From Methanolobus sp. (GTDB lineage: Archaea; Halobacteriota; Methanosarcinia; Methanosarcinales; Methanosarcinaceae), in assembly GCF_016278385.1 (NCBI RefSeq), contig NZ_JADQBY010000011.1, forward strand, positions 1 through 56,859: a stretch of DNA of 56,859 nt. The letters run 5' to 3'. Of the stretch, positions 1-8,543 are shown piece after piece. The notes beneath the pieces were generated by a model that saw only the letters and a program-made list of their open reading frames with translations, had not been told where the DNA came from and did not search any database. The position numbers were made by a program, and so were the translations under genes. How positions within the stretch are numbered: position 1 is the first letter of the stretch; every line of letters begins with the position of its first letter.

Positions 1-54
1 TGGGAAGGGGAATGAAGCAGGAAGCCACGAAGTCTTTAGCTTCGGGGTAGTTCA
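1..54 (+). mobile_element. Right end (omega-RNA 3' end) of a truncated IS605-type TnpB element
   Basis: The core GAATGAAGCAGGAAGCCAC, a short hairpin (CGAAG paired with CTTCG) and the terminal GTAGTTCAC match the right ends found after both tnpB genes in this window (near 11265-11304 and 23845-23887). The tnpB gene itself would lie to the left, outside the window, on the plus strand. In this family the RNA from this end is the scaffold of the TnpB guide RNA, and the bases after TTCAC (from 55 on) are the guide, here host DNA of the HAD gene. Family assignment is by comparison inside the window; function is inferred. Confidence 0.75.
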
Positions 55-692
55 CCAAGTTTAATCAGGTAGTCCATTAGTTCTGGATGGTCTTTGAACA
101 CAATGTCTGCTTCCCGAAGTTTTGATGCATCAATGTAGGTGGGTATTCCCACACAAAAAAGACCGGCATTCTTGGCGGATTGAACTCCAAGAGGTGCATT
201 CTCAACAACCAGACATTCGTTTTTTTCAAGAGCAAGCTTCTGAACTGCTCTATTGTATGGTTCCGGGTCAGGTTTGCCGTTCTGTACATCCTCGCCGGAG
301 ATGATGGCATCAAAAATTTCCGGATAGAACTTATCCATTAATGAGGTGACAATTGTTCTGTCAGCACCGGATGCAACGGCAAGTTTGAATTTACCCTTTA
401 GGATATTAAGACACTCGTACATACCTTCAAAAATTTCTGCACGGTTATTCTTGAGGAAATGTTCCCTTTTCTTTTCCAGTATCGTGTCGTATATGTCCTG
501 CTCTGGATTCCTGCCAGCTTTTTCAAAAAAGATATTTATGACTCCTACGTGGTTTGATCCTTCGATCTCATAGATCTCTTCCTCTGTGACTTCAATGCCA
601 AAATCTTTAAAAACCTCAACCCATGCCTTTGCATGATATGGCATTGAGTTGACGAGCACTCCGTCAGAGTCAAAAATGATTCCTTTGAACAT
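36..692 (-). CDS. HAD-superfamily hydrolase, beta-phosphoglucomutase-like
   Basis: The protein has 218 residues. Motif I is FDSDGVLVNS with nucleophile Asp8 and acid/base Asp10, followed by a helical cap (about residues 17-90). Motif II is VASGAD, the conserved lysine lies in GKPDPEPY, and motif IV is VVENAPLGV. This is the subfamily I layout of phosphosugar mutases and phosphatases, so it should act on a small cytoplasmic sugar phosphate; the substrate is not predictable. The last six residues (GELPRS) and the stop are encoded by the IS605-type right end at 1-54, so the native C-terminus was replaced when that element inserted. The core fold is complete, so the enzyme is probably still active. 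Confidence 0.85.
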   Translation of the reverse strand: MFKGIIFDSDGVLVNSMPYHAKAWVEVFKDFGIEVTEEEIYEIEGSNHVGVINIFFEKAGRNPEQDIYDTILEKKREHFLKNNRAEIFEGMYECLNILKGKFKLAVASGADRTIVTSLMDKFYPEIFDAIISGEDVQNGKPDPEPYNRAVQKLALEKNECLVVENAPLGVQSAKNAGLFCVGIPTYIDASKLREADIVFKDHPELMDYLIKLGELPRS

Positions 693-789
693 ATGGCATT
701 CTTACAGGTATTTTCTGATAAACATTGTGGACAAAGCAGCCAATTAGTGATATCGACAATGATTTATTCCAGTATATCGATTTTTAATT

Positions 790-1008
790 ATGGACTCAAA
801 AGATGATAAAGGTTCATTCAGGGTATGTCTTAACTGCGGATATCAGCGTGGTTTCCATGTTCATTTTAAGGAAATATCCGGTGGAAAAGCAAGGCTTGGA
901 CTCATATGCCCGAGTTGCGGGCAAAGTTACGATATAGGGTGGCTTACTGCAAACATCACGGAAATGCAACCTAAAATGGAAGATAGATATGGCGAACTGG
1001 ACCATTAG
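790..1008 (+). CDS. Small zinc-ribbon protein of unknown function
   Basis: This 72-residue protein has two CxxC pairs, CLNCGY near residue 13 and CPSCGQ near residue 40, which together make a zinc-ribbon knuckle. There is no membrane segment. The stop codon overlaps the stop of the convergent membrane-protein gene by a few bases, so the two genes share their ends. I do not recognise a named family; such short zinc ribbons are often nucleic-acid or partner-binding proteins, which is inference only. Confidence 0.6.
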   Translation: MDSKDDKGSFRVCLNCGYQRGFHVHFKEISGGKARLGLICPSCGQSYDIGWLTANITEMQPKMEDRYGELDH

Positions 1009-1970
1009 ATATTTTCCAGTTTCTCCATTTTTCTTTTGATACTTGAAGCATTATCGCTGTGCTTTTTAAGGATGCTTTCGAACTCATCCTTGCTGAGCTT
1101 GTTCTTTTTGTAGTCTTCTTCGATCTTTGCAATGACTGCAAGTTCTGCCTCGTATCTGTCCCTGAGTTCATCCATGTCCTCTGAATTTCCTTTCCTGTAG
1201 TATATGATTGCAGTGGCTATGATAATGACAACCAGTATTCCGGAGATTATGAATGGATTGATTGTGGTTTTAGAGGTCTCATGGTAGTTTTCCTCTTCAA
1301 GAGTGACCATGAATTCTGTGAACTGCGGGGCTGACCAGATATAGGATGTCTGGTTTGATTCACTCATGGATTCATCAGCTATGATGGGAGTACCGTCTGC
1401 TGAAGTAACAGCAGGCACTTCGTTTTCTCCATGATTGACAATGATTATGAGCCTTGAAACGGGATAACCGAAGACATTTTCTTCCCTGAGGACCTTGTTG
1501 AATGTAGTGACTTCTTCATGGCTGTGTACTGAATATCTGATTCCGTAAAGCAAAGGCATATTAGTGGAATTTGAAATATCTGGTGAGTTGAAGTAAAGTA
1601 AATTGCCATTCCTTGAGTAATTAACAGCCGTGCTGGCCACGGTTGCCATCATGTCTGTTGTTTGGAATTGCATAATATCAGCATTTTCAGGTATCCATAA
1701 AGCAAGTTCTTCACTTTTATTTTGCGAATCTGTTGAGTAAACTAAGGCTTCACCTGCAACAATGTAGTTATTCTCGTCGAATGATAATTCAATCAGGTGA
1801 CTGTATTCTGAGATACCTGCCTGATGTGCGGGGGTAAGAACTGAAGATGAATTATTTGTAATATCCGGAGTATCTGACATTGCCAGGACAGGGTTCTGCA
1901 AAAAGAAACAGCAAATGCATAGTACCAGAAATGCAGGAATATATCTTAATATGTGACTTTTTGTCTTCAT
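1005..1970 (-). CDS. Secreted/membrane-anchored protein with C-terminal cytoplasmic coiled coil
   Basis: From the ATG at 1970 the product begins with a typical Sec signal (MKTKSHILRY then a long hydrophobic run ending NPVLA). An extracytoplasmic domain of about 210 residues follows. Near the C-terminus comes a transmembrane segment (FIISGILVVIIIATAIIYY) and then a charged, helical, probably coiled-coil tail of about 60 residues. The topology is therefore outside domain, one membrane pass, cytoplasmic tail. In-frame starts also exist upstream (ATG at 1997, TTG at 2024), and none of the three has a clear ribosome site. I do not recognise the family; the layout suits a sensor or adaptor at the membrane. 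Confidence 0.6.
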   Translation of the reverse strand: MKTKSHILRYIPAFLVLCICCFFLQNPVLAMSDTPDITNNSSSVLTPAHQAGISEYSHLIELSFDENNYIVAGEALVYSTDSQNKSEELALWIPENADIMQFQTTDMMATVASTAVNYSRNGNLLYFNSPDISNSTNMPLLYGIRYSVHSHEEVTTFNKVLREENVFGYPVSRLIIIVNHGENEVPAVTSADGTPIIADESMSESNQTSYIWSAPQFTEFMVTLEEENYHETSKTTINPFIISGILVVIIIATAIIYYRKGNSEDMDELRDRYEAELAVIAKIEEDYKKNKLSKDEFESILKKHSDNASSIKRKMEKLENI

Positions 1971-2200
1971 ATCGTTGAAAGTTGTTTGCTTTTTCATTCT
2001 ATCAAAGAAATAACTGTATAGCAAATAATAATATGCATTATATATCTCTTTATTCTGTTCGTTTTTCTGGAATTATTGTTGGCGTATATTTCTTTATATA
2101 TAAGTGTTTTGTATTTTTGTGCAATCTTTCTTTTTATAAAAATAACATCAATATAATGCCGGAATAATCCTTCATAAATAATAATTCACATTAACAAACA

Positions 2201-2229
2201 TTATATATAGGAACTTAAATTTAAGGTGA
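2201..2229 (+). promoter_or_regulatory. Putative promoter and ribosome site of the mrp operon
   Basis: A TATA box (TTATATATA, 2201-2209) lies about 25-30 bases before the mrpA ATG at 2231, so the transcript should have almost no leader. A GGTGA sequence at 2225-2229 sits immediately before the start codon, closer than usual for a Shine-Dalgarno site. Confidence 0.5.
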
Positions 2230-2230
2230 C

Positions 2231-4600
2231 ATGGATTCGTTTACAGCAATTACTCTAGCGGTTTTTTTGCCATTCATTTTGGCCGGTATATTGCCTGCCG
2301 TTGAAAAACTTCTAAAGGATAAAATAGGATGGTACGCGTCCGCAGTTGCATTTCTGAGTTTATTATTGGTTGCTCAGGCTGCACCGGAAATAATACACGG
2401 GGGAACTATTCAGAAATCCATTGAATGGATTCCTTCATTGGGTATAAACTTCTCTTTCTACGTTGATGGCCTGAGTGTCATGTTCGGTTTCATTGTATCT
2501 GGAATTGGTGTGATAATCATGTCATATTCCAACGGGTACATGTCAAAGAAAGAGGACCTTCCCAGATACTACCAGCAACTCCTCTTCTTCATGGGATCCA
2601 TGCTTGGTATGGTATTCTCAGCAAACACAATTCAGTTATTCATTTTCTGGGAACTTACAAGTATCACATCATTCATGCTTATCGGGTACTGGCGAAACAG
2701 GCCCATGTCAGTATACGGTGCAACAAAATCATTGCTTATAACCGCAACAGGCGGTTTATTCATGCTCGCCGGATTTCTGGTGTTGCATGCTATTACCGGC
2801 ACCTTTGACATTCCCACTATAATGCATAGCGAATCCATAAAAGAAATATTACATGGTCATGATCTCTTCCTGGCTGCACTTATTCTCATATTCATAGGTG
2901 CTGCTTCTAAATCAGCACAGGGTCCTTTCTACATTTGGCTTCCAAATGCTATGGAAGCTCCAACGCCGGTCAGTGCTTTCCTGCACTCTGCAACAATGGT
3001 CAAGGCCGGTATTTATCTAATTGCAAGGATACACCCCATATTCTCAGGTACTGAAGCCTGGTTCATCCTTGTAAGTGGTATTGGCATATTCACAATGCTT
3101 CTGGCAGGTTTCCTTGCGTTCAGGCAGACTGATATCAAGGGAATACTTGCATATTCCACCATAAGTCAGCTTGCTTATCTTATGACAATGTACGGTTACA
3201 CTACACATCACGAACCTGGAATTGGTGTGGCTGCTGCAACTTTCCATCTTCTAAACCATGCAACCTTCAAGGCCTGTCTTTTCCTTGTAGCGGGTATAGT
3301 GGCACATGAAACTGCCACAAGGGACATCACGAAGATGGGTGGTTTACGCAAGGAGATGCCCATCACTTTTATCGTAGCTGTCATCGGAGCACTCTCTATG
3401 GCAGGAATACCGCCTTTGAACGGTTTCTTAAGTAAGGAGATGTTCTACGAGTCATCCGTTGAAATGGGACACCTTCTTGGAGGACCATGGAGTATACTCA
3501 TCCCGGCACTTGCAGTGCTTGGCGGTGTGTTCACATTTGCTTATTCAATTAAACTTATAGACGGTATATTCCTTGGAAAGAGACCTTCAAAGGGATTACC
3601 TGACCATATACATGACCCTTCTATGATAATGCTTGCACCTGCTATTTTTCTAGCAGGCCTTATAATATTGTTCGGACTTGTACCTTCAATTCCGGTACAT
3701 TATTTCGTTGGTCCTACAGTTTCAGGTATCCTTCTTGAGGAAACACATCTGCACGTTAAGCTCTGGCATGGAATTACCACACCATTGATAATGACAATCG
3801 TTACCTTTGCACTAGGTATCCTGACATACACACAGTATAGTAAGATAGCAGACTGGCAGGACAGGTTCAATGCAAGATTCCCATGGATAAGTGTCAACTA
3901 CTATTATGATGCAACCGTGGAGAACGCAAAAAACATAACATCCAAATTCTCTAACAGGATGCAACCAGGTCCTGTGAAGAACTATGTGGTAGCACTCTTG
4001 TTACTTTTCATTGCAATGTTTGCAATACCTGTAATTTTGCTGGCATCAAGTCTGGTACCACATAACCTGAATTTCGATGTCCCTCTATACGAAAGTATCA
4101 TCTTCTTATTCATGATAGTTTCAGCACTTGGAGCTGCATTACTCCCAAGGTACATACCTGCAATAATATCTCTTTCAGGCCTGGGCTACCTTGTAGCTCT
4201 CCTATTTATATATCTGCAGGCACCAGACCTTGCTCTAACACAGGTGCTGGTAGAAACACTTTCAACTATAATCTTCCTGCTGGCTATAGTAAAGATCCCA
4301 CAGAAGTTCAGGGAGCATGTCCCGAGTACAACACTTGTCAGGGACCTTCTAATATCCGTGACAATAGCCGCAATAATATTCATTATGCTGATAAACGCAA
4401 CACCGGGAATAGTCCCACCATTCGAGTCCCTTTCACATTACTTCGTCGAGAAGAGCCTTTCACTTGCAGGAGGTCACAACATTGTGAATGTAATAATTGT
4501 GGACTTCAGAGGATATGATACACTTGGTGAGATATCAGTTCTCTGTCTTGCAGCATTTGGTGTTTATAACCTGATTAACAGCAGGGGTGATGACGAATGA
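2231..4600 (+). CDS. mrpA: Mrp Na+/H+ antiporter subunit A
   Basis: This 789-residue, highly hydrophobic protein has the proton-pumping NuoL/antiporter domain (for example the ELTSITSFMLIG, ATMVKAGIYL and ISQLAYLMTMYG segments). The C-terminal part matches the MbhD and MbhE-like extensions (FIYLQAPDLALTQVLVETL, VNVIIVDFRGYDTLGE). MrpA is the largest subunit of the seven-subunit antiporter that exports Na+ in exchange for protons. In methylotrophic and acetotrophic methanogens the complex balances the Na+ and H+ gradients made by methanogenesis. It is first in a seven-gene operon and overlaps mrpB by four bases, which suggests translational coupling. Confidence 0.93.
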   Translation: MDSFTAITLAVFLPFILAGILPAVEKLLKDKIGWYASAVAFLSLLLVAQAAPEIIHGGTIQKSIEWIPSLGINFSFYVDGLSVMFGFIVSGIGVIIMSYSNGYMSKKEDLPRYYQQLLFFMGSMLGMVFSANTIQLFIFWELTSITSFMLIGYWRNRPMSVYGATKSLLITATGGLFMLAGFLVLHAITGTFDIPTIMHSESIKEILHGHDLFLAALILIFIGAASKSAQGPFYIWLPNAMEAPTPVSAFLHSATMVKAGIYLIARIHPIFSGTEAWFILVSGIGIFTMLLAGFLAFRQTDIKGILAYSTISQLAYLMTMYGYTTHHEPGIGVAAATFHLLNHATFKACLFLVAGIVAHETATRDITKMGGLRKEMPITFIVAVIGALSMAGIPPLNGFLSKEMFYESSVEMGHLLGGPWSILIPALAVLGGVFTFAYSIKLIDGIFLGKRPSKGLPDHIHDPSMIMLAPAIFLAGLIILFGLVPSIPVHYFVGPTVSGILLEETHLHVKLWHGITTPLIMTIVTFALGILTYTQYSKIADWQDRFNARFPWISVNYYYDATVENAKNITSKFSNRMQPGPVKNYVVALLLLFIAMFAIPVILLASSLVPHNLNFDVPLYESIIFLFMIVSALGAALLPRYIPAIISLSGLGYLVALLFIYLQAPDLALTQVLVETLSTIIFLLAIVKIPQKFREHVPSTTLVRDLLISVTIAAIIFIMLINATPGIVPPFESLSHYFVEKSLSLAGGHNIVNVIIVDFRGYDTLGEISVLCLAAFGVYNLINSRGDDE

Positions 4601-5013
4601 CAACTCTGATTACAAAAACAATAACAAAGATATGTTTGCCTTTGGTCATCCTTTTTTCAATATCTCTCTTACTTGCGGGACACAACAACCCGGGAGGAGG
4701 ATTCATTGGCGGTGTCCTGTTTGCCTCAGTGATAGCACTGACATATGTGGCATATGGTCTGGATTATATCAAATCATTCTTCGATCCCGATTGGGGTAAC
4801 TGGTTTGGATTCGGCTTGCTGCTGGCTTCAGTCACAGCTTTTGGAGCAATTGCCTTTTCGCATAACTTCTTCAGGAGTGCAGTGGAATTTGTCCACCTGC
4901 CATTCTTCGGAGAGATCGAGCTGGTATCGGCAGGATTATTCGATATTGGTGTCTACTTCGTGGTAATTGGTGGACTGCTTTCCATTTTCAAAAACGTAGG
5001 TGATGATAAATGA
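4597..5013 (+). CDS. mrpB: Mrp antiporter subunit B
   Basis: This 138-residue protein has about four membrane segments and carries the MnhB-family signature GHNNPGGGFIGG near residue 29. It belongs to the membrane arm of the Mrp Na+/H+ antiporter. The start overlaps the end of mrpA by four bases (ATGA), and its own end overlaps mrpC in the same way. Length and motif are normal for the family. Confidence 0.93.
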   Translation: MTTLITKTITKICLPLVILFSISLLLAGHNNPGGGFIGGVLFASVIALTYVAYGLDYIKSFFDPDWGNWFGFGLLLASVTAFGAIAFSHNFFRSAVEFVHLPFFGEIELVSAGLFDIGVYFVVIGGLLSIFKNVGDDK

Positions 5014-5438
5014 ACAATACACTGCTTTCCCTTACCATAGCTATACTGTTTGGTATCGGTACATTCCTCATCCTTCGTCGTGATATCGTCAGGCTGATCA
5101 TAGGGTTGGGTGTACTTTCACACGCTGTCAACCTTCTGATTGTCTCAACAGGGGTATTTGACGGGACAAAGGTCCCTATCATTACAGATGATGGGGGACA
5201 TGGGGCTGCTGAAGTAACCGGTACCATCTTTACTGATTCATTGTCACAGGGTATCCTTGCACCTGTGGTCGAAGCCGGTCATCAGGTACAGTATGTTGAT
5301 CCTCTTGTACAGGCACTGGTACTCACGGCCATTGTTATCAGTCTGGCAACAACTGCGTTTATACTGATACTTGCATACCGTATTTATGAGGAATATGGAA
5401 CAACTGATATCAGGGAACTCAGGAGGCTCTGGGGATGA
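5010..5438 (+). CDS. mrpC: Mrp antiporter subunit C (NuoK-like)
   Basis: This 142-residue, three-helix protein is homologous to NuoK. The motif DPLVQALVLTAIVI near residue 98 is the family signature and carries conserved residues of the ion path. A hydrophilic loop with TDDGGHGAAE lies between helices two and three and makes it slightly longer than many bacterial MrpC proteins. It overlaps both neighbours by four bases. Confidence 0.93.
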   Translation: MNNTLLSLTIAILFGIGTFLILRRDIVRLIIGLGVLSHAVNLLIVSTGVFDGTKVPIITDDGGHGAAEVTGTIFTDSLSQGILAPVVEAGHQVQYVDPLVQALVLTAIVISLATTAFILILAYRIYEEYGTTDIRELRRLWG

Positions 5439-6976
5439 TATCGCTGGAAACTCACCTTCCCATAATACTGATAGCAACGCCCATACTTATGGCTTCTATC
5501 ATGGTGCTTTTAAGAAAGTATCCTGGAATCCAGAAAGTGCTGAGTGTTTCTGTTTCATTCATACTCGCAATATTAAGTGTATTCTTGTTACTGCAGGTCT
5601 GGTCTGGAGGTATACAGGCCTATGAAGTAGGAGAATGGGGCAAATATGGTATCATACTGGTTGCCGACCTGCTGAGTTCTGGAATGGTTGTATTGACATC
5701 GTTTGTATCATTTCTGGCACTCGTATACTCACTTGATTATATAGAAGAGAAGTCACTGAACGCATCATATTATCCGCTATTTAGTCTGCTTGTGGCAGGA
5801 CTAAATGGTTCTTTCCTCACAGGTGACATATTCAATCTCTTCGTATTCTTTGAGATTCTCTTGCTCTCATCCTGCGGACTTGTAATAGCCAACGAGAAAG
5901 GTGGAGTTACAAAAAGCTCTGACAAGATGGAAGCCACATTCAAGTATCTTGTACTGAACATGGTAAGCTCTATTGTGATGCTTATTGCAGTAGCTTCTCT
6001 TTATGCCACAACAGGTACATTGAACATGGCAGACATCTCTGTTAAGCTAAGCGCAATGAGTGCAGCAGGAACACTTCCATGGCATGTGTTCGCGATTGCC
6101 CTGATGTTTGTCGTGGTATTCGGTAACAAGGCTGCAATTTTCCCGCTTCACTACTGGCTTCCTGATGTGCACCCAACCGCACCGTCTCCGATAAGCGCAA
6201 TGCTTAGTGGTGTGCTGATAAAGGTAGGTGCGTACGGAATGCTCAGGGTATTCTTCCTTATATTTATTGACACGCTTTACATATTTAAGCCAGTGATTAT
6301 TTATCTTGCACTAGCAACTATCGTTGTAGGAGCAATATCAGCTGTGGCACAGACTGATGTAAAACGTCTTCTGGCTTATTCAAGTGTCAGTCAGATAGGA
6401 TATGTTTTCCTGGGTATCGGTTTTGGTAGTGTATATGGTCTCACAGCAGCGCTTGTATATCTTGTTAATCACGCAATCGCAAAGTCAATGCTTTTCCTGA
6501 TCTCCGGTGGAATAATACATCACGCAGGTACAAGGGATATGAGAAAGATGGGTGGAATGGTTGACAGTGCACCATTTATGTCGCTTATGTTCCTTACCGG
6601 TGCAATGTCCATTGCAGGACTGCCTCCAATGGGTGGGTTCATAGCCAAATTACAGCTCTTTGATGCGGGTATCAGTGAGCAATATTACTTTGCGATAGCT
6701 ATTGCACTTATATTTGCAGTATTCACTTTGTTCTACATGTTCAGGGCAATGCTGCTTATGTTCTGGGGCGAGAAAAGAGATGTTAGTGAATATGGGGAAT
6801 ATTCCTCACATGGTAATTCCCTGATGATAGCTCTTCCAATTTTCGTTCTTGCATTATTGATCGTTGTTTTCGGACTTTATGCAGAACCCCTGGTTTCCCT
6901 TGCAAATGCAACAGCAAACCAGATACTAGATCCACAGGCGTATATTGATGCTGTAATGACGAGGGTGGTAAGATGA
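5435..6976 (+). CDS. mrpD: Mrp antiporter subunit D (NuoN/NuoM-like)
   Basis: This 513-residue polytopic protein has the proton-transporting domain shared with NuoL, NuoM and NuoN. Conserved segments include FNLFVFFEILLLSS, HYWLPDVHPTAPSPISAML and AYSSVSQIGYVFLG. With MrpA it forms the antiporter core and has the standard length. Its start overlaps the mrpC stop (ATGA) and its end overlaps mrpE. Confidence 0.94.
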   Translation: MISLETHLPIILIATPILMASIMVLLRKYPGIQKVLSVSVSFILAILSVFLLLQVWSGGIQAYEVGEWGKYGIILVADLLSSGMVVLTSFVSFLALVYSLDYIEEKSLNASYYPLFSLLVAGLNGSFLTGDIFNLFVFFEILLLSSCGLVIANEKGGVTKSSDKMEATFKYLVLNMVSSIVMLIAVASLYATTGTLNMADISVKLSAMSAAGTLPWHVFAIALMFVVVFGNKAAIFPLHYWLPDVHPTAPSPISAMLSGVLIKVGAYGMLRVFFLIFIDTLYIFKPVIIYLALATIVVGAISAVAQTDVKRLLAYSSVSQIGYVFLGIGFGSVYGLTAALVYLVNHAIAKSMLFLISGGIIHHAGTRDMRKMGGMVDSAPFMSLMFLTGAMSIAGLPPMGGFIAKLQLFDAGISEQYYFAIAIALIFAVFTLFYMFRAMLLMFWGEKRDVSEYGEYSSHGNSLMIALPIFVLALLIVVFGLYAEPLVSLANATANQILDPQAYIDAVMTRVVR

Positions 6977-7467
6977 AGAGATATATTGCCTATTCAGCTA
7001 TACTCGGTCTTGTATGGTGTTTTGTTCACGGTACTGTAAATGTGAACAACTTCGTGCTGGGAGTTATCATTGCACCATTCATTATCAGGCCTTTCAAGAC
7101 CCTGTTCCCCTTTGACCAGGATTTCTCCTTTGTTAATGCGATAAAGAAGATACCGGCACAGATCACGTTCCTGTACGTGCTTATCAAGGAGATCATAAAG
7201 GCAAACGTTATGGTGGCAAAGATAGTATTGCAGCCAAAGATAGACATCAAACCGGGTATTATTGCAGTACCAATAGACTCCAAGACAGATCTTGGTATTA
7301 CTGCTATTGCAAACACAATTACCCTTACACCCGGAACACTGACCATCGATGTATCTGATGACAGGTCTATCCTATACGTACACGCTATAGATGCAACTGA
7401 TCCGGAAGGTGTAGCCCAGTCCATAAAGGATGACCTGGAAAAATACACAATGGAGGCATTCGAATGA
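6973..7467 (+). CDS. mrpE: Mrp antiporter subunit E
   Basis: This 164-residue protein has two N-terminal membrane segments followed by a soluble domain with the MnhE-type string ANTITLTPGTLTIDV, and then YVHAID. MrpE is an accessory subunit needed for full complex assembly in studied systems. The gene overlaps mrpD and mrpF by four bases each. Confidence 0.92.
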   Translation: MKRYIAYSAILGLVWCFVHGTVNVNNFVLGVIIAPFIIRPFKTLFPFDQDFSFVNAIKKIPAQITFLYVLIKEIIKANVMVAKIVLQPKIDIKPGIIAVPIDSKTDLGITAIANTITLTPGTLTIDVSDDRSILYVHAIDATDPEGVAQSIKDDLEKYTMEAFE

Positions 7468-7724
7468 ACCTGCTTGAATATTCACTTATCTTCATGGTGA
7501 TCACTTTTATACCCTGTATCTACAGGGTTATTAAAGGACCAACCATTCCTGACAGGGTCGTGGCCCTGGATGCAATGACAACAGTCATTGTTGTCATGCT
7601 CGGTATCTACTCATTTGTAAAAGAGTCAGTTTTCTTCATGGATGTGGCACTTGTTCTTGCTATTATATCCTTCGTTGGAACGGTCACAATTGCAAAGTAT
7701 CTTGATGAAGGGGTGGTATTTTGA
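7464..7724 (+). CDS. mrpF: Mrp antiporter subunit F
   Basis: This small protein (86 residues) has three helices. The family motif RVIKGPTIPDRVVALD lies near residue 22, including the conserved aspartate region between helices one and two, and ALVLAIISFVGTVTIAKY is near the C-terminus. It is a normal MrpF in its expected place in the operon. Confidence 0.93.
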   Translation: MNLLEYSLIFMVITFIPCIYRVIKGPTIPDRVVALDAMTTVIVVMLGIYSFVKESVFFMDVALVLAIISFVGTVTIAKYLDEGVVF

Positions 7725-8092
7725 GTACAGTTTCAATGGCTCTGGAAATGCTGAGCAACGGTATTCTTATTATAGGACTTTTCTTTGTGTTCCTTGCAAT
7801 GCTTGGACTTGCACGTCTTCCTGATGTGTATAACAGGTTGCATGCAACCACTAAGATAGGAACACTGGGTGCATTTAGTGTCATGCTCAGTATACTGCTT
7901 AAAGTGGGCTTTTCCCCCATGGGTGTAAAGGCAATTACGGTGGCACTTTTCATTCTGATCACATCTCCTGTGGCAGCTCATATGATAAGTCGTGCAGCTC
8001 ACCGTCATGGGGTAGGTCTCTGCAAGGAGTCTGTAATTGATGAATATGGTAAAGCATGCTCAGCTGCGTGCTCAGTAGATGAGGATGAGTAA
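7721..8092 (+). CDS. mrpG: Mrp antiporter subunit G
   Basis: The product has 123 residues, three membrane helices and the MnhG motif RLPDVYNRLHATTKIGTLG near residue 28. It probably starts with TTG at 7721, which keeps the four-base overlap seen throughout the operon; an ATG five codons later is the alternative. A cysteine-containing hydrophilic tail (CKESVIDEYGKACSAACSVDEDE) extends past the last helix and is longer than in many bacterial MrpG proteins. It is the last gene, and a hairpin terminator follows within 20 bases. Confidence 0.9.
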   Translation: MSTVSMALEMLSNGILIIGLFFVFLAMLGLARLPDVYNRLHATTKIGTLGAFSVMLSILLKVGFSPMGVKAITVALFILITSPVAAHMISRAAHRHGVGLCKESVIDEYGKACSAACSVDEDE

Positions 8093-8106
8093 ATTTAATA
8101 ATATAG

Positions 8107-8140
8107 GTTCCAGTGAGGGTACTGGGACTACTCTTTTTTA
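8107..8140 (+). terminator. Hairpin terminator of the mrp operon
   Basis: GTTCCAGT (8107-8114) pairs with ACTGGGAC (8121-8128) through one G-T wobble around a six-base loop. A run of T follows at 8134-8139. It begins 15 bases after mrpG. Confidence 0.7.
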
Positions 8141-8237
8141 TAAAATTAGATTAAAATCACATCGCAGCGATATGTTTAGTCGTGTGCTACAATATGTTTT
8201 CCCATTAACCAGAATTCCGACTTCCTTTATTGTAAAC

Positions 8238-8297
8238 GTGAGCGGGCAGGGGAGTGGGGGTTAGTGTGGGAGTGGGGTTAAAAATAGGCCCGCTCAC
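8238..8297 (+). other. G-quadruplex motif enclosed in a 10-bp stem
   Basis: GTGAGCGGGC (8238-8247) and GCCCGCTCAC (8288-8297) are perfect inverted repeats. The 40-base loop holds four G runs (8249-8252, 8256-8260, 8268-8270, 8274-8277) with loops of 3, 7 and 3 bases, the classic quadruplex pattern. It stands in the 450-base gene-free stretch between mrpG and the Sua5 gene, apart from the operon terminator at 8107. I see no open frame there. The role is unknown. Confidence 0.6.
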
Positions 8298-8543
8298 AGC
8301 GTGAATAGAAGAAATAATCATATATAAGTATTGTCTTTATCGGAGTATCAGTCTAAATATGTGTCGTATCAGGATAAAATATAAATCCATCTAACTTCAT
8401 TGTCATATTAAAATTATATGTATTGATGTCATATGTGAACAAAAAAACTTATGAGCTTAATCATCTAATATGGCTTTACTCTATTGTATTGTCTGTAAAA
8501 AACACACTTTTAATACAATATCAGTTTTTAATACAACAGGGTT

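Noticed and set aside
8079-8264. 61-codon frame after mrpG
   Set aside because: It runs through the terminator and into the G-rich hairpin, with no coding character.
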